From Lysobacter antibioticus (GTDB lineage Bacteria > Pseudomonadota > Gammaproteobacteria > Xanthomonadales > Xanthomonadaceae), in NCBI RefSeq assembly GCF_000731095.1, contig NZ_JMTZ01000038.1:1-64000 (forward strand): DNA of 64,000 nucleotides. The letters are read 5' to 3'. The translations under genes and the position numbers were made by a program. Shown piece by piece: positions 56,337-64,000 of this stretch. The notes under the pieces are model-generated. The model did no database searches and was not told the DNA's origin. It saw nothing but the letters and a program-made list of their open reading frames with translations. Within the stretch, counting starts at the first letter, position 1, and each line of letters starts with the position of its first letter.

Positions 56337-57692
56337 CTATGGGGCGCCGCAGCAACCGGCCAGGTTGCTGTAGTCCAGGCGCGCCATGTCGAACCGCGCG
56401 ACCGCGATGTCGGGGAGTTGTCCGCTTGCGAAGACCAGCATCGGTTGCACCGGCTCGCCTTCGCGCGAGGCTTTGACGTTCTGCCAGGGGCGATACACCC
56501 AGACGAATTCCTTCTGGTTCACGTCGGTCGGCGTGGAGGCCAGCGCTTGCGCCTGCAGGGCGCCGAGCTGGCGCGCGTCGATGAAGGGCGTGCTCTGCCC
56601 GGAACCCGGCGCGGGCCGGCGCACGATGCCGGTGAAGAAAGTGGTGTCGGAAAAACCGCGCAGCGACAGACTGTGCAGCGGCACGATCCCGAACGGCGGC
56701 AGGTAGCGGAAATACTGGGTCGCGATCAAGGCCGAGGGCGCCGCCGATGCGGCGAGCAGATCGGCCAGGTGCTGCTGGAACTGCGCGCACATCGCATGGG
56801 TTTCGACCAGGCGGCGGACGCGCGCCTGGAACGCGAACGAGGACAGTTCGGCCGGGTCGAGCGGGTTGCGCTGGAAGGCATAGCCCGACAAGGCATCGGG
56901 TTCGAGCAGGCGCCGCCGCACCGCCCAGGTGTCGACGAAGTTCAAGCCGGCGCTGGTCCAGTAGACCAGGGCGATCGGCACGTCGCAGTCGCTGAGCGCG
57001 CTGTCGCGCAGTTCGTCGACCAGACCGTAGTTCGGCGGGTCGCTCTGCCAAGGATCGAGCGCGTTGGCGTCGCGTGCCTCGATGCCGAAGCAGCGATACG
57101 CCAGGCGATTGCGGAACTGCGACGAGGACGGGTCGAGGTCGGCGAAGCGCAATGGATTCAGCGCAAGCAACCGAAACTGCACGCCGTCGACGGTGGTGTC
57201 GGTGTTGCAGCGCACGTTGCTCGGGTCCAAACCGTTAGTGGGGGCGCGACCTTCGCTGGTCTGCGCCGGCGCGATGGTCAGCACGTAGACGCCGGCGCCG
57301 GCGACGTAGACACCGTCGGCGAGCGGATTGCAGTTGGCGAACACGCAGTCGCAGGCCGCGGCCTCGCCGGCATCGAAACGCCGGGTCAGGGCGACGCTGG
57401 TGTCGGCGGTCAGGCACAGAGTCTGGCCGGCGCGATTGACCGCCAGCCCGGCGCGCACCCGCAACACCGGTGCGCTGGGCTGGTCGAGGTCGGCATCGCG
57501 TGCGGCTTCCAGGCCGAAGGCGACGCCGTCGCCGAGCGCCAGCCCGAGCCGGGCGTCGGCCTCGCGACGTGCGACTTGCTCGCGGGTCAGGTCCTTGCTG
57601 GTGAGCAGGCGCCCGTTGAAGAAGTTGACGGTGCGGATGCCGCCTTCTTTGACGGGTTGTTGCAGCTGCAGGACGTTGTCGAGAGTGCTCAT
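56337..57692 (-). CDS. eCIS accessory protein A (shared N-terminal module)
   Basis: A 451-residue soluble protein typical of Afp/PVC-type loci but without named domain. The N-terminus 'VNFFNGRLLTSKDLTREQ' (about 22-39) followed by 'ALGDGVAFGLEAA' matches the motif common in eCIS accessory proteins (aromatic, Gly, Leu-x-x-x-Asp-Phe/Leu...Glu-Gln, then Gly-x-Gly-Val-x-x-Gly-Leu). The C-terminus holds a Cys-Cys pair ('LAGCCGAP'), and Cys residues cluster in 'AACDCVFANCNPL'. It is a tandem relative of the gene at 57700. Its role may be a fibre or baseplate add-on; this is inference. Confidence 0.78.
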   Translation of the reverse strand: MSTLDNVLQLQQPVKEGGIRTVNFFNGRLLTSKDLTREQVARREADARLGLALGDGVAFGLEAARDADLDQPSAPVLRVRAGLAVNRAGQTLCLTADTSVALTRRFDAGEAAACDCVFANCNPLADGVYVAGAGVYVLTIAPAQTSEGRAPTNGLDPSNVRCNTDTTVDGVQFRLLALNPLRFADLDPSSSQFRNRLAYRCFGIEARDANALDPWQSDPPNYGLVDELRDSALSDCDVPIALVYWTSAGLNFVDTWAVRRRLLEPDALSGYAFQRNPLDPAELSSFAFQARVRRLVETHAMCAQFQQHLADLLAASAAPSALIATQYFRYLPPFGIVPLHSLSLRGFSDTTFFTGIVRRPAPGSGQSTPFIDARQLGALQAQALASTPTDVNQKEFVWVYRPWQNVKASREGEPVQPMLVFASGQLPDIAVARFDMARLDYSNLAGCCGAP

Positions 57693-57699
57693 GGCGGCC

Positions 57700-59169
57700 T
57701 CATGCGGTCCCGATCGAATGCCATTGCCCGGCGCCGTCGGCGACCAGGGTGACGGCCTTTTTCTTCTTGACCGAGAACTCGGGCAGGCCGTCGATGCCGT
57801 CGCCGACCAGGGTGTCGGCGAACACGGTCAAGGCGCCGACGTCGAGGTTCTTGATCACGTAAGTGCGCCCCGCGGTCATCGGCACCGAGGCCGGCAAGGT
57901 CAGGGCGAGCTTGGCGGCGCTGCGGCCGATCACCAGGTACTGGCTGTCGTCGAGCGCCAGGTCCTGGTCGGAGAATTGGATCGGCACCTGCATCGGCGAG
58001 ATCGCCATCGGCGCGTCGAACTCCAGCGGCATCGGCCCGCCGAACGCCGCCCCGGCGGCGTCGCCGGTGCCGGCGCAATCGCAGCCGCACAGCGCCCATT
58101 CCTGCAGCAGGCGCAGATGGGCGAGGAAGGGCCGCGCGCTTTCGTCGATGCGCAGGCTGGCCGGGCTGCCGTCGACTTGCCAGGCGCCGCTCGGCGAACC
58201 GCCGACCCAGACCACCTCGAAACTGATCCGCGCCAGCAGCACGCAATCGCCGTCCGGGTATTGCGGGCGATGGCAGCGCATGGCCATCCACATCGGCCGC
58301 AGTTCGGTGACCCAGAAGCGGAAGGCGGTGCGCAGAAACTCGCATTGTTGCTCGCGCGCAAGGCTGAGCCGCGGCGAGCCGAGATCGAACAGATAATCGC
58401 CGAGGGTTGCGAACGAGGCCGGCGGCGACAGCGGCGGCGACATCGATTGCGCGTCGAGCCAGGGCTGCACGGCACCGCGCATCGCCTCGAGCCAAGCGTC
58501 GGGATCGCCGATCTGCGGCGGACTGCTGTCGAGCACGCTGACGTTGCGGCGGAGCCAGCGCACGAAATCGCGCAAGGCGTCTTCTTCGACCTGGGCCGGC
58601 GCGTGCTGGCGCAGTTCCAGGCGGAAGTCGTCGGCGACGCGCGAAGGCTTCATCAATTCGTCTTCGGACCGGCACGGCTCGCCGGGGATCGGCACCGGCC
58701 GGGTCTTGCAGTCGGCATAGCACAGGGTCAGGTACAGCGAGATCTCGCCCGCGCCGACCGCGGGCGGGGACAGCGGCGGCGAGAGCGGTGGCGACAACGG
58801 CGGCGAGCCGGGGTCGAGCATCCGGTTCACCAGCGCGGCGTTATCGGGCTTGGCCAGCCAGCGGTTGAGCACCGCGCACTGATCGGCCGGCACGCACACC
58901 AGCTTGCCGCTGGGTACCAGTGCCGAACCGGCGGCGACGTGCAGGCGCGGTCCGTCGCTGCCGTCGTTCTCGAATTGGATGCGCAGTCCGCTCAGCGTGC
59001 CGTAGCCGACGGCGTCGCGCGCCAGCCATTGGTCGCGTCCGGCCAGATAGGCGAACTCCTGGGTGAAGTCGTCCACGCCGAGCACCATGCCGCGCTCGTA
59101 ATTGACATGCTGCGTGGGATCTGCGGGCAGGCCCGTCAGCGTGGTCACCGGTTCGTTGCAGCAGCCCAT
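57700..59169 (-). CDS. eCIS accessory protein B (shared N-terminal module, Pro-Pro-Leu-Ser repeats)
   Basis: A 489-residue protein starting Met-Gly-Cys-Cys behind AAGGAGCG. Its N-terminus 'VNYERGMVLGVDDFTQEFAY' (about 23-42) and 'AVGYGTLSGLRIQFE' is the same module as in the neighbouring gene. A tract of four Ser-Pro-Pro-Leu-type repeats lies near residues 123-137, and another short one near 245. The C-terminal 130 residues are beta-rich, with 'YLVIGRSAAKLALTLPASVP' and 'TYVIKNLDVGALTVFADTLV', resembling the distal domains of phage tail fibres. It may be a receptor-binding or fibre protein. No catalytic motif is visible. Confidence 0.77.
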   Translation of the reverse strand: MGCCNEPVTTLTGLPADPTQHVNYERGMVLGVDDFTQEFAYLAGRDQWLARDAVGYGTLSGLRIQFENDGSDGPRLHVAAGSALVPSGKLVCVPADQCAVLNRWLAKPDNAALVNRMLDPGSPPLSPPLSPPLSPPAVGAGEISLYLTLCYADCKTRPVPIPGEPCRSEDELMKPSRVADDFRLELRQHAPAQVEEDALRDFVRWLRRNVSVLDSSPPQIGDPDAWLEAMRGAVQPWLDAQSMSPPLSPPASFATLGDYLFDLGSPRLSLAREQQCEFLRTAFRFWVTELRPMWMAMRCHRPQYPDGDCVLLARISFEVVWVGGSPSGAWQVDGSPASLRIDESARPFLAHLRLLQEWALCGCDCAGTGDAAGAAFGGPMPLEFDAPMAISPMQVPIQFSDQDLALDDSQYLVIGRSAAKLALTLPASVPMTAGRTYVIKNLDVGALTVFADTLVGDGIDGLPEFSVKKKKAVTLVADGAGQWHSIGTA

Positions 59170-59194
59170 GATTCGCTCCTTGAGACTTGGCGGC

Positions 59195-62100
59195 TCAGCA
59201 TTCGAGCGACAGCCGGTCGCGCCCTTGATGGCGCGGCGCACCGCCGACGAAGCTGGCTCCGAGGTAGGCGCGGCCCACCACGGCATCGGGGATCAGCTCG
59301 CTTGCGCGGCTGCCGGCACCCAACTGTGTGTCGAGCCCGAGCCGCGCCTCGCCGACGCGGTTGAAGGCCCAGTAGAAGCGCACGTCGAACACGGTGTGCG
59401 CGGGTTTTTCCAGTTCGACGATGCGCCGCGCGAGTGCGAGGCGTTCGTCGAGGAGGTAGGGGTCGGCGATTACGCTCGCCACCGGCAGCAACACCGAGAA
59501 GCGGTGCGCAGTGCGATGCATCGCCAGCAACTGGCGCTCGAACTGCAGCCAGTCGGTCTGCGCAGCCAGGCTCGCCGGCAGGCGATCGGGTAATGGCACC
59601 TGTTCGAACTCGGGCCAGGCGGCGAGGTGCGCACTGCGCAGGCGCTCGATGCGGCGATAGCGCCGGGCCAGGAAGTCGTGCCACAGCTTGCGTTCGCGCG
59701 CACCGTCGCTGCGCGCGCAGAACTCCTGCCAATCCTGGCTGGCGGCTTCGCGCGCGGACGGCGTACCCGGCAGCAGGATCTGCGAGACCTGCGCGTAGGC
59801 GCCGGCGTGCGCGAGGTTCAAGGCTGGCAGGCTGCCGTAGCGCGACATCAGGAAGCCCTGCCAACGACTGCGCTCGGCGGCGCCGACGCTGGGCACGAAA
59901 CCCAGGTGCGCCGAGCAAAACGCGTTCCATTCCTGCGCGGCATCGGGATGCGCGGCGGTGTTCGGCGGCGGCGCCAGCGAGAACGGCGTCATCTGCTGCA
60001 AGGCCGATGCCGTGCTTTGCAGCCAGGCGGCATAACGATCGACCAGGCCGGCATTGCCTTCGGCCGGCGTCCACAAGCTCTGCATCACCACGTTGCGCAG
60101 GCCGTCGTCGGACGCGGCGCTGCCGAGCGCGGCATCGGCGATCAGGGTTTCGACCAGGCGCGTTTGATAGGACTCGACGATGCGGATGCGGCCGGCGCCT
60201 TCGTCGTCGGGGTCGGGGCCGTCGAACATGGCGGCATCGAAGCCCGGCTCGAAGGCCAGGGTCAGGGCGACGCGCAGGCCGTGCACAGTGCCGCGCCAAC
60301 GGAAGAAATCCATGGCGTGGCGGACCAGCAGGCGGTGGCGGCGTTCGTCCCAGGACGGGTCCAGGGCCAGGTCGAACCAGCCGGCGAGCCAGGCCAGCGC
60401 GTCCTGCGGCACCGTGCGCGCATCGAATAGGGACTGCACGTTGGCGACGCGGTCCTCGATCTGGGTCAGGGTGCTTTCGCAGTTGGCGAGCCAGCGTTCG
60501 AGGAAATCGCCGTTGGCGCTGTCTTCGCGGTACAACGCCGGCAGGAAACGCTGCGGATAGGAGAAGCGCGGCGACCACACGCGCAGGGCGCGCAGGCGCG
60601 GCGTGGCGGTGCCGTTGCGGCCGACCAGGGTCACGCGCAGTTGCAGATAGCGGCCGTGGGCTTGCTGCAGCAGCAACTCCCAGGTGCCGGCACCGGCTTC
60701 GCGGCGGGTCGCGCGTGCGGCTTCGCGACGCAGCCAGGGCAGCTCCGGGCCGCTCGTGCGCAAGCGCGGCACCGGTTCGAGCAGCCAACTGCCGATGACT
60801 TGCGCATCCGCCGCCGGTTGCGACTCGCCGTCGAACCAACCGCTGAGTTCGTCGCCGGCGCGACTTTCGATGGTGATCGCGGTGTCGGGCGGAATCGCCG
60901 CGTCGAGCAACAGCTTGTCCCAGACCGTGCCGAGCTCGTTGCTGTCGAACACCGGGGTCACGAACACCGCTTGCGCGGCATAGCGTTGCCGGTGCTGCTG
61001 CACCACCGGGGTCCAGCGCGGCAGGCCCGGGCCGCAGTCGTAATGGGCCTTGCCCGCAACCGAGACCAGGGCGCGGCCGCCGTAGCGGCGCAGTGGATAC
61101 AGCTCGGCCGGCGCGCGCAGGGCGAACTGCCCGTCGTTGTCGATCACTTCGAAAGCGTGGACCTGGTTGCCGACTTCGCTGGCGATGAACAAGCGCGGCG
61201 GCGCCAGTTCGGCCACCGAGGCCGGGGTATGGCCAAGGCCGCTGGCGTAGACCATGTCGTGGGCGAGCGCGGGCAGGGCATCGAGCCATTGCGAGGCATC
61301 GACCGACCAGGCCGAACCCTCGCGGCGCAAGCGCACCACGCGCGAGCGTTGCAGGGGCGCGTCGCGGTCGAGCAGCAAGACCGTGCCCGCACCGATGGAT
61401 TCGATCGCGATCGGATCGAGCACGGGCAGACTCAGCGCCGCCAGGTCCAGGCCGGCGGGGAATTGCACCGCCGCTTGCTCGCGCAGCGGCCCGGAATGCG
61501 GTTGGAAGTCGTCGACGACCGCTGCGCTCAACGGCAGCGCGGTCTGCCCGCTGTTGACCACGGCCAGGGTGCAGTCGAGTTCCCACAAGCGCCGATGCAC
61601 GCGATCCAGCACCCAGGCGCCGCCGCCATGGCGCGGGCACAGGTCGAAGGGTTCGAACGGTACCGCCGCCGGCCAGCTGGTTTCCAGCGGCGGACCGCCG
61701 GAGATCAGGTCGAAACTCATCAGGCCGCGCAGATCGCCGCGCGCGAACGCCGCGACGAGGTAGTCGTCTTCGGTAACGACCACCGCGAGGTAGCGATCGG
61801 CGGCGTGCGCCTGCGCGGCCTGATGAGTCTCGAAGGCGAGGCGCCGCTCGCGGCGGGTCTGCGCGCAGTCGGCCGGGTCGGCCGGCCAGAACGGCGCTTC
61901 GCTGCCGCCTTCGGTCGAGGCGACCCGCAGGGAGGCGGCATCGTCGGCCACGCGATAGACATTGCCGTGACGATCGGCGGCGGCCGGGCGGCGCGCGTCC
62001 AGGCTCAGCGGCGTTTCGCCGAGCGTCGCCGGCAGTTCGATCGCTTGCGGCTGCAGGGTGATCTCGCTGCGCGACGGGTCCCATCCGGGCAGGGTCGCTG

Positions 62101-62260
62101 GAGGGATCGGCATCGGGCTGGCGAAGACTTCCCACCAGAACGCCAGTGGCTGCGTCGCTGCGGACTCGGCGAACGTGGCCTCGGCAAAGTCGGCAGTCGT
62201 GCAACGCGCCCAGTCGTCGCGTCCGTACAGCATCTGGAAGCGGGCGCCGTTGACGTTCAT
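59195..62260 (-). CDS. Tail protein I-like baseplate protein of the eCIS (Afp12-like) with long extensions
   Basis: A 1021-residue protein. The ATG at 62260 overlaps the upstream stop (TGATG). The phage P2 gpI/TIGR02242-type core is at about residues 565-690: 'RFLPALYREDSANGDFLERW', 'DALAWLAGWFDLALDPSWDE' and 'MDFFRWRGTVHGLRVALTLA'. The first 560 residues form a beta-rich, possibly propeller-like domain as in large eCIS versions. The C-terminal 300 residues hold at least two related helical modules ('WQGFLMSRYGSLPALNLAHA' and 'WHDFLARRYRRIERLRSAHL'). The protein should connect the baseplate wedges. Its neighbour upstream is the J-like protein, as in Afp11-Afp12 order. Confidence 0.88.
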   Translation of the reverse strand: MNVNGARFQMLYGRDDWARCTTADFAEATFAESAATQPLAFWWEVFASPMPIPPATLPGWDPSRSEITLQPQAIELPATLGETPLSLDARRPAAADRHGNVYRVADDAASLRVASTEGGSEAPFWPADPADCAQTRRERRLAFETHQAAQAHAADRYLAVVVTEDDYLVAAFARGDLRGLMSFDLISGGPPLETSWPAAVPFEPFDLCPRHGGGAWVLDRVHRRLWELDCTLAVVNSGQTALPLSAAVVDDFQPHSGPLREQAAVQFPAGLDLAALSLPVLDPIAIESIGAGTVLLLDRDAPLQRSRVVRLRREGSAWSVDASQWLDALPALAHDMVYASGLGHTPASVAELAPPRLFIASEVGNQVHAFEVIDNDGQFALRAPAELYPLRRYGGRALVSVAGKAHYDCGPGLPRWTPVVQQHRQRYAAQAVFVTPVFDSNELGTVWDKLLLDAAIPPDTAITIESRAGDELSGWFDGESQPAADAQVIGSWLLEPVPRLRTSGPELPWLRREAARATRREAGAGTWELLLQQAHGRYLQLRVTLVGRNGTATPRLRALRVWSPRFSYPQRFLPALYREDSANGDFLERWLANCESTLTQIEDRVANVQSLFDARTVPQDALAWLAGWFDLALDPSWDERRHRLLVRHAMDFFRWRGTVHGLRVALTLAFEPGFDAAMFDGPDPDDEGAGRIRIVESYQTRLVETLIADAALGSAASDDGLRNVVMQSLWTPAEGNAGLVDRYAAWLQSTASALQQMTPFSLAPPPNTAAHPDAAQEWNAFCSAHLGFVPSVGAAERSRWQGFLMSRYGSLPALNLAHAGAYAQVSQILLPGTPSAREAASQDWQEFCARSDGARERKLWHDFLARRYRRIERLRSAHLAAWPEFEQVPLPDRLPASLAAQTDWLQFERQLLAMHRTAHRFSVLLPVASVIADPYLLDERLALARRIVELEKPAHTVFDVRFYWAFNRVGEARLGLDTQLGAGSRASELIPDAVVGRAYLGASFVGGAPRHQGRDRLSLEC

Positions 62261-64000
62261 CAGCAGGTCTCCGGCACGACCGGCACCGGCAACAGCGGCG
62301 TGGTCGAGCCCGTCGAACCGCTGCCGCCGGCGCTGCCGCCACCGCGCAGGGCATCCAGCGACATGGCTTCGCCGGCGACGACCGAAATACCGAGGATGCG
62401 CGGCAGTTCCAGCCCGCTCATCTCGACCACGTCGCTGGCGCTGAGTTCGCCTTCGGCGAGCAGCACGTCGGCGACCGAGGTCACGCCGGCCACGCGCGCG
62501 ACTTCGGCCAGCAAGACGCGGCTGGCGACGGCGGTGCGCAAGGGCCAGCCGCGTGCCGGGTCGGCGCCGCGCGGCGTGAACAAAGCGCCGTTGCGCGGCA
62601 TCGCGCCGGCCGGGCCGATCGGCGCCAGCACTTCGCGCAGACGGCGCTTGACGTCGTCGACGACCTGGGCGATCGCATAACCGGCCGCGGCTTCGATGCC
62701 CACCGAGATCCAGATGCCCTTGTACTCGGCGCCGCGCACGACCAGTTCGGTGGTAACCAAGCGACGCGGATCGAGATGGCGGCACAGCGCGTTGAGGAAC
62801 AGACGGTCGGCGCGCGGCGCATCGGGTTGGGTCGGGTCGGAGCGTGGGATCGCCATCAAGGTGACCACGCCGGGCGCCGAGCCCGGTTCGTTCGGCGATA
62901 GGTCGGGATGGAAGGCCGGCAACACCTCGATGCGGCCGATCTGCACGCCGGGCGCACGATAGGCGACCGACTCGAAGTCGTCGATGCTGACCATGCGGTC
63001 GCGATGTTGCAGATGCCGGCGCACCTGCTTCTCGCCGGTGTCGGCCGATTCGGCATCGGCGCCGCCCCAGGTCTGTACCGGGTTGAGCACGGCGAAGCCG
63101 GACGGCAGCTGCGGGGCGTTGTCGATCTTGCCTTCGGCGACGTTGCCCTGTGCACCGAGACAGAATTCGTAGGCGGCGAATACGCGTGCACCGAGCGGCA
63201 GGCGGCGCCCGCGCAGGCCATCGCCGAAGCGCAGTTCGCCGGCTTCCGGATCGAGCTCGAACACCTCGGTCGGGCCGGTTTCGACGCAGGCCAGGTCGCG
63301 CGCGCTCGAACGCGGATCGGAGACCGGCACTTCCGGCGCGGCCGCGGCCAGGTCGTCGATTTCGCTCCAACGACGCGGCGCCGCCGCACCGACCCGGGTC
63401 GACACGCTGACCGAATGGCGCAGCACCGGCCTGCGCGACAACCGCCGCACTTGATCGGGCCGGCCGTCGCCGTCGGCGAGCGGTTCGGCGGCGATACGCT
63501 GGATCTGCCGCACCGGCGTGGCGTTGATGCCGGCCCAGCGCATCCGTGCTTGCGCCGCACCGTCGGCGCGCACGCGCAGCCAGGTGATCACGCGTCCGGC
63601 CAGAGCCGCGTCGTCGAGGGTCGGCGGCATGTCGCCGACGCCGCCTTCGAGCGGGTCGATGTCCTGCCAGACTTTCAGTTGCGCGGCCGGCGGCAGCGCC
63701 AGTTGCACCACGCCGGGCACCGACAACAGATCGACTTCGGTGCGCGGTTCGAGTTGGCGATAGCTCGGTGCGGGACGGTCGCTGGCGTCGCGCGGTACGC
63801 GGCCGTCGGCCGGCACGCTCGGCAATTCGAAGCGCAGCAGCTGCCGGCTTTGCGCGTTGCCGGCCGGCAGCAGTTGCGCGCTCACCGCATCCAGCGCCGG
63901 CACCAGGCCGAGGGTCAGGGTGCGGCCGCCGAGCGCATCGCGCACCGACTTCCACGGGTCCTCGGGATCGCCGGGCGCATCGGTCTTGCGCGCCAGCAGG
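62260..64000 (-). CDS. Baseplate J-like protein of the eCIS (Afp11-like), 5' part outside window
   Basis: The C-terminal 579 residues of a larger protein; the frame continues past the right edge, so the start is not in the window. It fits the putative baseplate assembly protein/TIGR02243 (J-like) family: 'LDPEAGELRFGDGLRGRRLP', 'FAAYEFCLGAQGNVAEGKID', 'DRMVSIDDFESVAYRAPGVQ' and 'IGRIEVLPAFHPDLSPNEPG'. The end is Gly/Ser/Pro-rich. J-like proteins form the wedge ring of the baseplate. The stop overlaps the start of the gpI-like gene. This gene links the window to the structural part of the locus beyond 64000. Confidence 0.88.
   Translation of the reverse strand, partial: LLARKTDAPGDPEDPWKSVRDALGGRTLTLGLVPALDAVSAQLLPAGNAQSRQLLRFELPSVPADGRVPRDASDRPAPSYRQLEPRTEVDLLSVPGVVQLALPPAAQLKVWQDIDPLEGGVGDMPPTLDDAALAGRVITWLRVRADGAAQARMRWAGINATPVRQIQRIAAEPLADGDGRPDQVRRLSRRPVLRHSVSVSTRVGAAAPRRWSEIDDLAAAAPEVPVSDPRSSARDLACVETGPTEVFELDPEAGELRFGDGLRGRRLPLGARVFAAYEFCLGAQGNVAEGKIDNAPQLPSGFAVLNPVQTWGGADAESADTGEKQVRRHLQHRDRMVSIDDFESVAYRAPGVQIGRIEVLPAFHPDLSPNEPGSAPGVVTLMAIPRSDPTQPDAPRADRLFLNALCRHLDPRRLVTTELVVRGAEYKGIWISVGIEAAAGYAIAQVVDDVKRRLREVLAPIGPAGAMPRNGALFTPRGADPARGWPLRTAVASRVLLAEVARVAGVTSVADVLLAEGELSASDVVEMSGLELPRILGISVVAGEAMSLDALRGGGSAGGSGSTGSTTPLLPVPVVPETC

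Larger units (their letters stand above)
44853..64000 (-). other. Distal part of an extracellular contractile injection system locus with toxin-immunity pair
   Basis: Ten same-strand genes with gaps or overlaps of at most about 25 bp. The order is J-like baseplate, gpI-like baseplate, two accessory proteins, IPT/TIG, VWA, tape-measure family, AAA+ ATPase, toxin-like cargo and immunity. The order J, I, ..., TMP, ATPase, cargo matches Afp/PVC-type eCIS and not a T6SS, which would need TssB/TssC/TssM and ClpV. Two glycan-related genes follow in the same unit (40721-44847). Confidence 0.85.

Noticed and set aside
44853-64000. Type VI secretion locus or simple prophage tail
   Set aside because: The CIS tape-measure family protein, Afp15-like AAA+ ATPase and eCIS accessory proteins fit eCIS; no TssB/TssC/TssM-like, ClpV, capsid, portal, terminase, integrase or lysis genes are seen in the window.

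Overview
The window is high-GC bacterial chromosome, most likely from a Lysobacter-like member of the Xanthomonadaceae. Support comes from a two-gene (split) metH preceded by an ArsR/SAM-methyltransferase fusion regulator, a DUF3247 (Sm-like, Xanthomonadales) protein, a 180-kDa-class NAD-glutamate dehydrogenase, and many intergenic palindromes with the core GTAGGAGCGGCGCGAGCCGC. No rRNA, tRNA, CRISPR array or insertion sequence was seen.

Left part (1-22.4 kb) is mostly housekeeping. A dispersed repeat and a CHRD-domain protein come first, then a 5'-nucleotidase, a secreted DJ-1/PfpI protein directly upstream of a two-component system, an amino-acid permease, a Nudix hydrolase, NAD kinase, the very large NAD-glutamate dehydrogenase with its own terminator, and an acyl-CoA dehydrogenase. 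Divergent from that lies a methionine-cycle operon: SahR-like regulator, MetH N-terminal half, MetH C-terminal half. A YiiX-like papain-fold hydrolase and an alpha/beta hydrolase follow.

Middle part (22.4-40.5 kb): after about 1 kb of repeats comes a run of stress and genome-maintenance genes. It holds an unknown protein, a low-affinity iron permease and a ferritin-like protein (overlapping), Ku, LigD, MgtC, several small proteins, BON, DUF3247, a Cys-rich protein, a GIY-YIG-like protein and AlkB. Then come an Fsr-type efflux pump with a divergent AraC regulator, an alpha/beta hydrolase with a divergent AraC regulator, an unrecognised protein that looks like a degenerate ADP-ribosyltransferase, and a secreted isoamylase.

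Right part (40.7 kb to the right edge) is one tightly packed minus-strand transcription unit, and it is the most interesting region. It is the distal end of an extracellular contractile injection system (eCIS) locus. In transcription order it encodes a baseplate J-like protein (cut by the window edge), a tail protein I-like protein, two related accessory proteins, an IPT/TIG protein, a membrane-anchored VWA protein, the CIS 'tape measure' family protein and the AAA+ ATPase. These are followed by a 1084-residue cargo candidate that ends in a Tde1/Ntox15-like domain with an HxxD motif. The next gene is a GAD-like/DUF1851 (Tdi1-type) immunity protein. The unit ends with a three-module glycan-synthesis-like protein and a tandem methyltransferase. 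An injection system whose cargo carries its own immunity gene suggests antibacterial rather than anti-eukaryotic use; that is inference. The sheath, tube, spike and remaining baseplate genes must lie beyond position 64000.
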